From contig JAJYBV010000007.1 of the NCBI GenBank assembly GCA_021778805.1, positions 1-52,829 of the forward strand: a DNA stretch of 52,829 nucleotides, given 5' to 3'. How positions within the stretch are numbered: position 1 is the stretch's first letter; each line of letters opens with the position of its first letter. The stretch comes from Chloroflexota bacterium. Lineage in GTDB: Bacteria > Chloroflexota > Ktedonobacteria > Ktedonobacterales > JACDGC01. The translations under genes were made by a program, and so were the position numbers. Of the stretch, positions 17,431-26,293 are shown one piece after another. A model generated the notes under the pieces. That model did not search any database and was not told the DNA's origin. It worked only from the letters and a program-made list of their open reading frames with translations.

Positions 17431-19944
17431 ATGACTGCTGCAACTTCCTCGCCGTCCTCGCGCAAGCCCCGCCGCTGGCTGCGCATTTTGGGACTTTTCA
17501 CTGCGCTTATTGTTCTTATTGTTGTGATTGCCGGCGCGGCAGGCTTATTTATCGTGCGAAGCGCGCTGCCTCAATTAAGCGGAACCATTCAGGCGCCGGG
17601 ATTAAACTCGGCAGTAACTGTTATCAGGGACAGCAATGGTGTACCGCACATTCAGGCGCAAACAGACCACGACGCTTTTTTTGCGCAGGGGTATATCACT
17701 GCGCAAGATCGCTTGTGGCAGATGGAGTTTAACCGCCGGGTAGCCAGCGGAACGCTTTCAGAAGTATTAGGCTCGGCAACAATTGATGATGATAAATTTT
17801 TGCGCACACTAGAATTTACCCGCGCCGCGCAAGTTCAATTTAATAATCTCAGCCCAACCTTGGTTGGAGAATTGCAGGCGTATACCGATGGCGTAAATGC
17901 GTTTATCAATACACATAAAAATAATCTGCCGCTAGAATTCAGGATTTTAGGCTTCTCACCTAAACCATGGACACCAATCGATTCCATTAGTTATGGTTTG
18001 GTAGTGGCGCTTTCGCTGGATAACGCTTTTTATTACAAAATAGCGCGAATGGACGCCCTGACGCAAACGAACGCCGCGGCCGTTGCCCAACTCTTCCCGG
18101 GGTACCCTACTACCACACCAACATTAATTAATGGCACAGGCAGCAATGAAATTACACCGGGAACCAGTGAAACCAAATTTTCACCGCAAACGCCGCCAAC
18201 TGCAGCGCTTGCTCTTACACCTGAACAGCAAATCGCCGCGAAAAATTTTCCTGTTTCCATAGCGGGAATTTTTTCGCAGATTCGTTCGTTCGTTGGCGCA
18301 AAGGGAGATGTAGGCAGCAATGACTGGGTGATCAGCGGCGCGCATACAACTACCGGCCTGCCGATTTTAGCCAACGATCCGCATTTAGGCATTAACTATC
18401 CGGCTATTTGGTATGAAATCGCTATAAAATCGCCATCATTCAATGAAATTGGGTTTTCATTCCCCGGTGTTCCCGGTGTGATTATCGGCCACAACGATCA
18501 TATTGCGTGGGGCGTAACCGACGGGATGGTAGATGATACCGATTTATATATTGAGTCGTTGAGCGCGGATGGTACGCAATACCTATATAACGGAAAATAT
18601 CTGCCTTTAACTGTATATCACGAAACCATTCAAGTTGCCGGCCAATCAAGCATTCCATTAACGGTAATGGAGACAAATCATGGCCCTATTCTTAATTCGG
18701 TTTATACACCGCTGCAAAAAAACACTACGATGTTATCGCTGATGTGGACTGCGTTGCAGCCGAATTATAGTTTTGGAGGCTTTTTCGAGATTGGCGCCGC
18801 ACAAAATATTCAGCAATTTCAAGCTGCTTTACAAGATATTTCGATCAGCCAGAATTTTGTATTTGCTGATACATTAGGCAACATCGGTTACCGGCTTTCC
18901 GGAGAATTGCCGATTCGCCCGGCCGCTAACGATTTGCTTCCGGTAGATGGCACAACCAGCAAATATGATTGGACGGGGTATGTTCCGTTTGCGCAAATGC
19001 CGCACTTGTTGAATCCGCCTTCGGGAATAATTTTAACGGCGAATAACCAAATTGTTGCGCCGAATTACCCGTATTATGTCAGTGATTATTTTGATGAAGG
19101 CTATCGCGCGCTGCGCATAGAACAGCTTTTAACTGCACAGCCGCAATACAGTGTCAATGACATTGAAAAAATACAAAATGATATTACATCTATTCCGGCG
19201 CAAGAATTTACTCCATTTTTCGTTGGCGCCGCACAAAACGCATCCGGCAACGGCCCTGCTGTGGTGAAAAAATATTTGACTAATTGGAATGGCTACATGG
19301 ATCGCTCCAGTATAGCAGCATCCATCTATGAGGTAACTGTATCCAACTTAATTCAAGATTTGGCGCAAAAAGCCCTGCACGGCGCAATATATAATGAGTG
19401 GATAAATAACCAGCAGCCGGTTACCCAAATGCAATTCGCCCTTAACCTTTTAGCAAATCCGCAGCCGCCATTTTTAGCTGACACAACGGCGCGCGACGCT
19501 TTAATTGTTCAGGCAGAAAACCAAACGTATGCATATCTGCAAAAAACATTCAGCACAACTGATACAACGCAATGGCAATGGGGCAATATGCATGTGGCAA
19601 TTTTCTCAGATCCTTTAGCATCGGTACCTGCGTTGCGGCCGATATTCCCCTATCAGGTAGTAACCAGGCCATGTGACATTACCTGTGTAGATGTTGGCGG
19701 CGATGACGGTTTTACAACAAATGATTATACGCAGCACACTGTGCCATCTATGCGTATGATTGTTGACATGAGCAACTTGGATAATTCAGTATTTGTAACC
19801 ACCACAGGTGAAAACGGGCAGTCATTCGGTGATTATAATTTCAATTTGCTTCCGCTTTGGAATAATGGCCAATATCAGCCGATGGATTTTACCCAAAGCG
19901 CTGTCAATAAATATGCCGCGCACACATTAACCCTTCAACCATAG
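17431..19944 (+). CDS. Penicillin acylase family amidase (Ntn hydrolase)
   Basis: Secreted or membrane-anchored N-terminal-nucleophile hydrolase, 837 residues from ATG 17431, which has GAGG six bases upstream. A basic N-terminus (SSRKPRRWLRILG) is followed by one long hydrophobic helix at about 20-45. The A-chain region runs to about residue 295 and contains FFAQGYITAQDRLWQMEFNR, typical of the family. The autocatalytic nucleophile is Ser296 in VGSNDWVISG, followed by LANDPHLG. The B-chain keeps the family motifs IAWGVTDGMVDDTDLY and NHGPI. Family members hydrolyse amides such as penicillins, acyl-homoserine lactones or other N-acyl compounds, and the substrate here is unknown. Confidence 0.93.
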   Translation: MTAATSSPSSRKPRRWLRILGLFTALIVLIVVIAGAAGLFIVRSALPQLSGTIQAPGLNSAVTVIRDSNGVPHIQAQTDHDAFFAQGYITAQDRLWQMEFNRRVASGTLSEVLGSATIDDDKFLRTLEFTRAAQVQFNNLSPTLVGELQAYTDGVNAFINTHKNNLPLEFRILGFSPKPWTPIDSISYGLVVALSLDNAFYYKIARMDALTQTNAAAVAQLFPGYPTTTPTLINGTGSNEITPGTSETKFSPQTPPTAALALTPEQQIAAKNFPVSIAGIFSQIRSFVGAKGDVGSNDWVISGAHTTTGLPILANDPHLGINYPAIWYEIAIKSPSFNEIGFSFPGVPGVIIGHNDHIAWGVTDGMVDDTDLYIESLSADGTQYLYNGKYLPLTVYHETIQVAGQSSIPLTVMETNHGPILNSVYTPLQKNTTMLSLMWTALQPNYSFGGFFEIGAAQNIQQFQAALQDISISQNFVFADTLGNIGYRLSGELPIRPAANDLLPVDGTTSKYDWTGYVPFAQMPHLLNPPSGIILTANNQIVAPNYPYYVSDYFDEGYRALRIEQLLTAQPQYSVNDIEKIQNDITSIPAQEFTPFFVGAAQNASGNGPAVVKKYLTNWNGYMDRSSIAASIYEVTVSNLIQDLAQKALHGAIYNEWINNQQPVTQMQFALNLLANPQPPFLADTTARDALIVQAENQTYAYLQKTFSTTDTTQWQWGNMHVAIFSDPLASVPALRPIFPYQVVTRPCDITCVDVGGDDGFTTNDYTQHTVPSMRMIVDMSNLDNSVFVTTTGENGQSFGDYNFNLLPLWNNGQYQPMDFTQSAVNKYAAHTLTLQP

Positions 19945-19978
19945 CAGGTTGTTGCAGTAATTAGGCGCATTTATTTTG

Positions 19979-20013
19979 AATGGCAGGGAGAAAATTTTTT
20001 CCTTGCCATTTTT
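19979..20013 (+). terminator. Rho-independent terminator
   Basis: Arms AATGGCAGGGA and TCCTTGCCATT pair around an A/T-rich loop and run into a T tract. It lies 35 bases after the penicillin-acylase stop. Confidence 0.8.
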
Positions 20014-20048
20014 GTGTTTGGTGGGGATTATTAAACAAATTATGTATT

Positions 20049-20100
20049 GAGGACACCCCAAGCCCCGCGCAAGGGGTATCCGACCCTTACGAATTCCTTA
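20049..20100. repeat. Composite repeat locus 2 (module A only)
   Basis: GAGGACACCCCAAGCCCCGC followed by GCAAGGGGTATCCGACCCTTACG matches the A module seen at 4009-4053, 25533-25585 and, inverted, 32111-32160. Confidence 0.75.
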
Positions 20101-20377
20101 CTGTCGGTGGATCACCGGAGCAAAAGCGGTATATATGGTTTTTGCTACCCACTCAGACTGCTAAGCGCTAACTATAATCCCTCTTGTTTTTCCGATGAAA
20201 AGCCGGTAACACATAAATATATGTTTAAACTTGGCAAAACACTTTGTGTGTAGCATATACTAAAGCCAGAAAACACAATTGAGAGTGTTTCGCTCCGTCT
20301 GCCTGCTTACGAGCATAACAACCCAGATGAACAGATGAGGCGTGAAGCATAATTTCACATAGAAATTGGAGTTTATT

Positions 20378-21847
20378 GTGAGCAACAAATTTTTTATGAC
20401 ACCGGAAGGGAAAAAACTTATCACAGTTATTCCCGGAGACGGCATTGGCCCCGAAGTAGTTCGTTCCGCACAGAAAATTATTGAAGCAACAGGTGTTCCT
20501 ATTGCTTGGGAAGAACGCGATGCCGGTGAAACCGTATTTAAACGCGGCCTTCCATCCGGTGTACCACCCGAGACTATTGAATCGATTGGCAAAACACGTG
20601 TTGTACTAAAGGGACCGTTAGGCACTCCTATTGGATATGGCGAAAAGAGCGCGAATGTTACACTGCGCAAATTATTTGAAACATATGGCAATATTCGCCC
20701 GGTGCGCGAAATGCCGGGTGTTGTTACCCCTTATACCGGCAGAAATATCGATTTGGTAGTTGTTCGTGAAAATGTCGAAGATTTATACGCCGGCATTGAG
20801 CATATGCAAACCCCCGGTGTTGCGCAAGCGCTAAAATTGATTTCGCGCAAAGGCTGCGAAAAAATTGTGCGCTTAGGTTTCGAGCTGGCCGTTGCGGAAG
20901 GCCGCACAAAAGTTCACTGCGCAACCAAATCGAATATCCTGAAATTTACCGAAGGCATGTTGAAGCGAACCTTTGAAGATATTGCGCCTGAATATCCTCA
21001 GATTGAATCACAGCATATCATTATCGATAACACATGCCACCAAATGGTGCGTAAACCTGAACAATTCGAGGTTATCATTACTTCAAATATGAACGGTGAT
21101 ATCCTTAGCGATCTTACTTCGGGCTTGATTGGCGGATTGGGCTTTGCTCCTTCAGCCAATATTGGCAGTGAAGTAGCGATTTTTGAAGCCGTTCATGGTT
21201 CTGCGCCGAAATATGCCGGAAAAAATACCATTAACCCCACTGCGCTGATTCTTTCAGCAGTACAGATGCTGCGTCACCTAGATGAATTTAAAGCTGCGGA
21301 AGATATCGAAAACGCTATTTTCTACACTCTTGAACAAGGCATTCGTACTCGGGATGTTTCGGGTGATGAAGGCGCTGTTTCTACTTCAGAGTATACCGAT
21401 ATCGTTATTGGCAACCTTGGCAAACGCTCGGAGAAATGGCAAGCGCGCAAATATGCTCCGATTAAAATTCACGAATTTTCTAAAGACCCGATTACCGTGC
21501 GCCCGCAAAGCCGCAGTGTTGCCGGTGTAGACGTGTTCGTAGAATCTGGCCAAACACCATACGAAATTGGCGAGGCGCTGAAAGAACTTACCGCTGCCTC
21601 CCCGGTTTATCTGAAAATGATCTCGAACCGCGGAACAAAGGTATATACCCAAACCGGCGCAATCACCGACAACATCGATCAATGGCGCTGCCGCTTTATG
21701 CTGCGCGACAGCAATTCATCGCTTACCAACGATCAGGTTGTGGCGTTGCTGCAGCTTGTTTCACAGAAATATAATTTTATGCAGATTGAAAAACTGCAAA
21801 TGTTCGACGGAAAAGAAGGCTTTACCAAGGCGCAAGGTGAAGATTAG
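20378..21847 (+). CDS. icd: Isocitrate dehydrogenase, Thermus-type with C-terminal extension
   Basis: Decarboxylating isocitrate dehydrogenase of the TCA cycle, 489 residues from a GTG with GGAG six bases upstream. The N-terminal [15 protein letters not shown], the substrate loop with [18 protein letters not shown], and the signature [19 protein letters not shown] are present. After about residue 330 it carries the additional domain found in Thermus-type enzymes ([20 protein letters not shown] and onward), which explains a length well above the 330-420 residues of many bacterial enzymes. Cofactor choice (NAD or NADP) cannot be fixed from sequence reading alone. Confidence 0.93.
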   Translation: MSNKFFMTPEGKKLITVIPGDGIGPEVVRSAQKIIEATGVPIAWEERDAGETVFKRGLPSGVPPETIESIGKTRVVLKGPLGTPIGYGEKSANVTLRKLFETYGNIRPVREMPGVVTPYTGRNIDLVVVRENVEDLYAGIEHMQTPGVAQALKLISRKGCEKIVRLGFELAVAEGRTKVHCATKSNILKFTEGMLKRTFEDIAPEYPQIESQHIIIDNTCHQMVRKPEQFEVIITSNMNGDILSDLTSGLIGGLGFAPSANIGSEVAIFEAVHGSAPKYAGKNTINPTALILSAVQMLRHLDEFKAAEDIENAIFYTLEQGIRTRDVSGDEGAVSTSEYTDIVIGNLGKRSEKWQARKYAPIKIHEFSKDPITVRPQSRSVAGVDVFVESGQTPYEIGEALKELTAASPVYLKMISNRGTKVYTQTGAITDNIDQWRCRFMLRDSNSSLTNDQVVALLQLVSQKYNFMQIEKLQMFDGKEGFTKAQGED

Positions 21848-21986
21848 TTTGGCTAAGTTTTGATTTTGGCAGGCGCGCTGTTTCCAATTGCGCGCTTTGC
21901 CCGAATTTCTATGCCGGCGCAAGCCTTGCCTTTTCTGAGATACAATTATTTCAGATTCTGATAAGAAACGGAAACGAAATGATTGT

Positions 21987-23153
21987 ATGTACATGCAGCG
22001 TATCTCTTTGTTAGATTTTCGCAACTATTCTGATATCAGCCTGGATCTTGGTCCGGGCTGCTTTATTTTAGCGGGAGATAATGCGCAGGGAAAATCAAAT
22101 TTCTGCGAAGCTGCCGCCATGCTTAGCTCTATGCGATCGTTTCGCGCTTCATCCGAACGCGAGTTGATACGTTGGGGCAGCGCCGGGGGATTTGCTAAAA
22201 TACAAGCTTCGTTTCAACGCGCGCAAGATTCATGCGGGGTTTCCATCGTAATCAGCGAAACCAAGCCGGCTATTTTGCCGCAATCTGCCGCCGTTCCTCT
22301 TGATGAACAACTTTCTGCTGGTTCGGCGCGCAAAAAAGTATGGTTGAATGACGCCCCCAAACGCGCATTGGATTGTGTTGGCGCAGTAAAAGTAATTTTG
22401 TTTGAGCCGGCCGATCTGGATATTGTATCCGGCGCGCCATCGATTCGCAGACATTTTTTGGATGTAACGCTTTGTTTGCAAAGCCGCAAATATTGCAAAA
22501 ATCTCAGCCAATATCAGCGGATTCTTACCCAGCGGGCAGCTTTGTTGAAACGCATTCGTGAGGGAATGGATTCCGCCGGTTCGCTGACTTATTGGGATGA
22601 ACAGTTGGCGCTTCACGCTTGCGCAATCACCGCGGAACGCGCCGCATTCGTGGCGCGCTGCCTGCCCTATGCAGAGGAATTTGGCTGGAAGATGGGTATT
22701 GCAGCGCTGAAACCGGAATATATTCCCTCATTTCTTGCGGAAGATACCGTGCATGGCAACCAGCTATTTTTAGAACAGCTGACGCGCCTGCGGAAACGTG
22801 AAATTGCGCAAGGAGTCAATTTATTGGGATCTCATCGGGATGATTTGATGTTTTTGAGCGAAACAATCTCCCTTGGTGTATATGGCTCACGCGGGCAGCA
22901 GCGTATTGCGGCGCTGGCGCTGAAACTGGCTGAATTGCGCGTGATGGAAGACATCGATGGTGATCGCCCGATTTTGGCGCTGGATGATGTTCTGAGTGAA
23001 TTAGACACTACCCGGCGCAAAGCGCTGCTGAATCATGTAAAGAATTATACCCAAGTGTTTTTGGCTACTGCCGAGCCGGAGGCGCTGCCAGATGATTTTA
23101 TTCAGTCAGCGGTCCGGCTGCGGGTTTCCCAAGGCAACATTCGGCAATGGTGA
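21987..23153 (+). CDS. recF: DNA replication and repair protein RecF
   Basis: SMC-like ATPase of 388 residues that loads RecA at single-strand gaps. It starts MYMQRISLLDFRNYSD, the family N-terminus. Walker A is GDNAQGKSN at residues 30-38, the ABC-type signature is around SRGQQRIAALALKLAE, and Walker B is ILALDDVLSELD near the C-terminus. It does not sit beside dnaA/dnaN/gyrB here but stands alone after isocitrate dehydrogenase. The 3' end overlaps that of the convergent transporter gene by 48 bases. A nearby ATG at 21993 would remove two residues. Confidence 0.94.
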   Translation: MYMQRISLLDFRNYSDISLDLGPGCFILAGDNAQGKSNFCEAAAMLSSMRSFRASSERELIRWGSAGGFAKIQASFQRAQDSCGVSIVISETKPAILPQSAAVPLDEQLSAGSARKKVWLNDAPKRALDCVGAVKVILFEPADLDIVSGAPSIRRHFLDVTLCLQSRKYCKNLSQYQRILTQRAALLKRIREGMDSAGSLTYWDEQLALHACAITAERAAFVARCLPYAEEFGWKMGIAALKPEYIPSFLAEDTVHGNQLFLEQLTRLRKREIAQGVNLLGSHRDDLMFLSETISLGVYGSRGQQRIAALALKLAELRVMEDIDGDRPILALDDVLSELDTTRRKALLNHVKNYTQVFLATAEPEALPDDFIQSAVRLRVSQGNIRQW

Positions 23154-24545
23154 CGCTTGCGCGCGTTCCTCCGGCGGCTTAATAGACTTAAAAAATAGGT
23201 AAAATATGATGGCGTTCATCAACTGAAATATCGCGCCAAGTTCAAAAGGCAGCTCTAAAACGCCGGTTTGAAACAATTCCCCTGCAAAAATAGGCGCAAT
23301 GGCTGATGTTCCCTGCATGGGCAAATTTGAAAGCGCAGACGCCGCGCCGCGATCTTCCGAAGGTATGACTGACATGACAAATGATTGCCGTAATGGCAAG
23401 CCAACACGTTGTACCAGCATGCGTATAAGATAAATGGCTCCGGCAATAATAAAATTCGGCGCATATACCATAGGTACGAGTAGCACAGATTGTAGCACAC
23501 GGGTAAATAGGATGGCGTGTGTTAATCCAAATTTTCGGGCAATTGGCCCCGCGCTGAGGTTAGACGCCATTGCCGCAATATTTACTATCGCAAACAACGC
23601 CCCGATTGCTCCCGGGCCAACCCCATAGCGCACATAAAACCAATAGGTAATAAATGGGCCAAAAAATCCAACCGCCAGCCCATTTAACGCATTTGTTACC
23701 CAAAGTTTAAGAATCATATTCCAAGATTCGCGCTGCAGCGCCAAAATTTTTCGATTCGCGCCGCCTGCTCTGGTCTCTGCAGTTTTTTTTCTGCCGGCAG
23801 GTGGTTGCGCTGTGATAAACAACGCTAATATTCCTGCAATGAATGCGAAAATACCTGCCCAGAAAAAAGTGATGCGATATGCGGTGTACACTGATATGGT
23901 GATATTCACTGCCTTTAGAATATGTGGCAGTGTATCCGGAAATGATGCGATGATTCCGCCGCCGAGTAAAGATCCCAGTGACGACGCAAAAGCGATTCGG
24001 CCAAATAAATCTGTGCGCCGCTGCGGCTTAACCGTATCGGTTAAATAAGCTTGCTCTACCGACTGATAGGGGCCGATAGCGCCGGCGCCTGCTCCGGCTC
24101 CTCTGCCGAATGAACCAAACGCCGCGCACGCAAATATTAATGGCACGGATCTGGTGAAGATGAAGATGAAAGCCGCCACTACCGCAAACATAGGTATAAT
24201 GACGATGAATGGCTTCCGCCCGATTCTATCGGACCAAACACCGGCGATACTGGAAATAATTGCTGAGGTGATGGCGACTGCGGCAAATAAAACGCCGATT
24301 TTTGCCGCGCTGAATCCAATGATTGCCAAATAAATCGGCGTAATAACTCCGGCGGCGGCGCGCGCCGCACTCATAGAAACCCGCGCCCAAATTAACAGCT
24401 GCGCGTCGCGGCTAAGCCATTGTGGCCACAGCGCCGCTGCGCCTGCCTGAATGATATTTTTATGGCGGTGTGGTTCCGGCTCTGCGTTATTATGATCATC
24501 GACGGGTTCATTGTTGGTGTGTGATGATGATGATACTTTTTTCAT
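23106..24545 (-). CDS. Major facilitator superfamily transporter
   Basis: Integral membrane transporter of 479 residues with twelve predicted transmembrane helices. The MFS loop motif is GVWSDRIGRKPFI between helices 2 and 3, and a related GPIARKFG lies in the second half. The ~45-residue N-terminal cytoplasmic tail is rich in Ser, His, Asn and acidic residues. Substrate is unknown, and drug or sugar efflux types are equally possible. No Shine-Dalgarno is seen before the ATG. It is transcribed divergently from bcp and converges with recF. Confidence 0.88.
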   Translation of the reverse strand: MKKVSSSSHTNNEPVDDHNNAEPEPHRHKNIIQAGAAALWPQWLSRDAQLLIWARVSMSAARAAAGVITPIYLAIIGFSAAKIGVLFAAVAITSAIISSIAGVWSDRIGRKPFIVIIPMFAVVAAFIFIFTRSVPLIFACAAFGSFGRGAGAGAGAIGPYQSVEQAYLTDTVKPQRRTDLFGRIAFASSLGSLLGGGIIASFPDTLPHILKAVNITISVYTAYRITFFWAGIFAFIAGILALFITAQPPAGRKKTAETRAGGANRKILALQRESWNMILKLWVTNALNGLAVGFFGPFITYWFYVRYGVGPGAIGALFAIVNIAAMASNLSAGPIARKFGLTHAILFTRVLQSVLLVPMVYAPNFIIAGAIYLIRMLVQRVGLPLRQSFVMSVIPSEDRGAASALSNLPMQGTSAIAPIFAGELFQTGVLELPFELGAIFQLMNAIIFYLFFKSIKPPEERAQASPLPNVALGNPQPDR

Positions 24546-24586
24546 GTTTAAACTATATCACAAATACAAAACGCAAACACGCTGCT

Positions 24587-24616
24587 TTGCTAATATTGCG
24601 CAAATTTCCTTATAAT
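24587..24616 (+). promoter_or_regulatory. Candidate promoter of bcp
   Basis: TTGCTA at 24587-24592 and a perfect TATAAT at 24611-24616, spaced 18 bases, would give a leader of about 120 bases before bcp. Confidence 0.4.
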
Positions 24617-24744
24617 AAGTAACGATTAAAAAATTTGCGCTTAATTCATACACACATCCGTCGCAAAGGCGTATATTGCAGAAATTTGCTGGCGTTTGTG
24701 TTTGTATGGAAATTTTAACAGCGCTTCTATGGAGAAATAGAACA

Positions 24745-25218
24745 ATGTCTGCACATATACAAGTAGCCGTAGGAGACACCGCACCGGATTTTACACTGCC
24801 CGATGCACAAGGCAAACAAGTAACCTTAAGCAGTTTTCAAGGCAAATCGTCTATCGTACTGTATTTTTATCCCAAAGATAATACCCCCGGCTGCACTACC
24901 GAAGCCTGTGCCTTCCGGGACAATTACGAGGTTTTTCAAACCGAAGGCGCAGAAGTAATTGGGGTTAGTTCTGATTCTGAGGAGTCGCATCAAGATTTTG
25001 CCGGTAAACAGCGTCTGCCGTTTATACTTTTAAGTGATAAAAATGGGGCAACACGCAAATTATTTGGTGTGCCGGCTTCTTTAGGGGTAATACCCGGCCG
25101 CGTGACATATGTCATTGATAAAAAAGGCGTGGTGCGGCATATTTTTAATTCGCAGACCAATCCTTTGAAACATATTGAAGAATCTTTGACAGTGCTGCGC
25201 AAAATCAATGCGGAATAA
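24745..25218 (+). CDS. bcp: Thiol peroxidase, Bcp/PrxQ type
   Basis: Thioredoxin-dependent peroxiredoxin of 157 residues that reduces hydroperoxides in the cytoplasm. It has the PrxQ motif PKDNTPGCTTEAC with the peroxidatic Cys50 and resolving Cys55 five residues later, so it should act as an atypical two-cysteine enzyme. It begins with the usual GDTAPDFTLPDAQG stretch. ATG 24745 is chosen because it matches family length and has GGAG ten bases upstream; the open frame upstream is not supported. It is monocistronic, and a hairpin lies 45 bases after the stop. Confidence 0.95.
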   Translation: MSAHIQVAVGDTAPDFTLPDAQGKQVTLSSFQGKSSIVLYFYPKDNTPGCTTEACAFRDNYEVFQTEGAEVIGVSSDSEESHQDFAGKQRLPFILLSDKNGATRKLFGVPASLGVIPGRVTYVIDKKGVVRHIFNSQTNPLKHIEESLTVLRKINAE

Positions 25219-25253
25219 ATTGATAATCCGTCATTGTGCGAATTTTTCAGTTT

Positions 25254-25308
25254 AAAAAAATCCTGCCGCCGCGGCGCGCTTCTTTCTGATGATCAATTGC
25301 GGCGGCAG
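25254..25308 (-). terminator. G+C-rich hairpin with U-run on the minus strand
   Basis: Perfect arms CTGCCGCCGC (25263-25272) and GCGGCGGCAG (25299-25308) enclose a long loop. A run of seven A residues at 25254-25260 becomes a U tract for minus-strand transcription. It may act in both directions to insulate bcp from the repeat that follows. Confidence 0.45.
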
Positions 25309-25348
25309 AGCTTGTACACAAATTGTTTTACCCTGCAGTGTATTAATT

Positions 25349-25591
25349 ATGATCTTTAATATTTTAATCAGGATGAAGACCAACATAGTGGAGTATCCCA
25401 TAGTGCCTGTTGTTGAACAACCACCGCACGGTACCCATGAGGCAATGCAATCCGAAGGGACGACCCTTGCGGTTGCCCTTGCTTCCCGGCTACCAATATT
25501 GCTTTGGGAATATTGTTTAAAATATTAATTTTTTGGGGACACCCCAAACCCCGCGCAAGGGTCATCCGCCTCTTACGTATCCCTGGTTATG
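25349..25591. repeat. Composite repeat locus 3 (E fragment, B, A)
   Basis: A shortened E unit (ATCTTTAATATTTTAATCAG through GTGCCTGTTGTTGAACAA) is fused at CGCACGGTACCCATGAGGCA to a B module (GGGACGACCCTTGCGGTTGCCC) and then an A module. Same orientation and order as locus 1, with internal deletions. Confidence 0.8.
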
Positions 25592-25722
25592 TACTTCGCA
25601 CTATACCCCTACATACAGACTCGCAGATTGGTGACAATTGTAGTTTTGTATTTTCCTGCGCATATAATAATAACTGAATCTGCCGAAGATGATATGTGCA
25701 TATAATATTTGCGCCTGTGTTG

Positions 25723-25757
25723 TTAACATTTCTTAACATGCGATTGTATGGTACAAT
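25723..25757 (+). promoter_or_regulatory. Promoter with TTAACAT direct repeats before the response regulator
   Basis: TTAACAT occurs at 25723-25729 and 25733-25739, exactly ten bases apart, and an extended -10 (TGGTACAAT) ends at 25757. Direct repeats at one-turn spacing in the -35 region resemble the sites of OmpR/PhoB-type regulators (for example TTAACA pairs of Bacillus PhoP), and would suggest activation by such a regulator. Confidence 0.45.
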
Positions 25758-25863
25758 TTGCATAAATGAATATTAATGTTTGATTGGCGCACAAAAGAGT
25801 TTTTGGACTTGAAGCATACAAATACTATGGACACAGCCGCGAAAGGGGAAATATATAAGCGTT

Positions 25864-26280
25864 ATGACAAAAACTATTTTGCTTATTGATGATGATTTAG
25901 ATTTGCTTCCCAGCATGATTACGCTTTTAGAAGAAATGAGCAATTATAAGGTGTTTGGCGCGAATAATGGCGCGCAAGGGCTGGAAATGGCGGTTGAAAA
26001 AAGACCCGATTGTATTGTGGTTGATGTAAAAATGCCGGAATTAGATGGCTATCAATTTGTGCGCGCTATGCGCGGTGATAACACCACTGCGTCTATCCCA
26101 TTAGTTATATTAAGCGCATTAGCGCAAGATAAAAATAAATTTGTCGGGCTGCTTTCCGGCGCGGATTACTATTTAATAAAACCAGTTTCACCGCGCGATT
26201 TGCTGCAGACCGTTGATTCTGCCATGCAAGTGACAGAAGATGACCGAATACGGCGTATGCGCGAATTCAGTGAACAATAA
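25864..26280 (+). CDS. Single-domain response regulator (CheY-like receiver)
   Basis: Stand-alone receiver domain of 138 residues with no output domain. Acidic residues Asp9-Asp11, phosphoacceptor Asp54 (IVVDVKMPELDGYQF), Ser84 and Lys107 (YYLIKPVSP) form a complete phosphorylation site. It probably works by protein-protein interaction in a phosphorelay with the adjacent kinase, whose gene begins 14 bases downstream. A GGGGA ribosome site lies upstream at slightly long spacing. Confidence 0.9.
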   Translation: MTKTILLIDDDLDLLPSMITLLEEMSNYKVFGANNGAQGLEMAVEKRPDCIVVDVKMPELDGYQFVRAMRGDNTTASIPLVILSALAQDKNKFVGLLSGADYYLIKPVSPRDLLQTVDSAMQVTEDDRIRRMREFSEQ

Positions 26281-26293
26281 AGGGGCGCCAATT

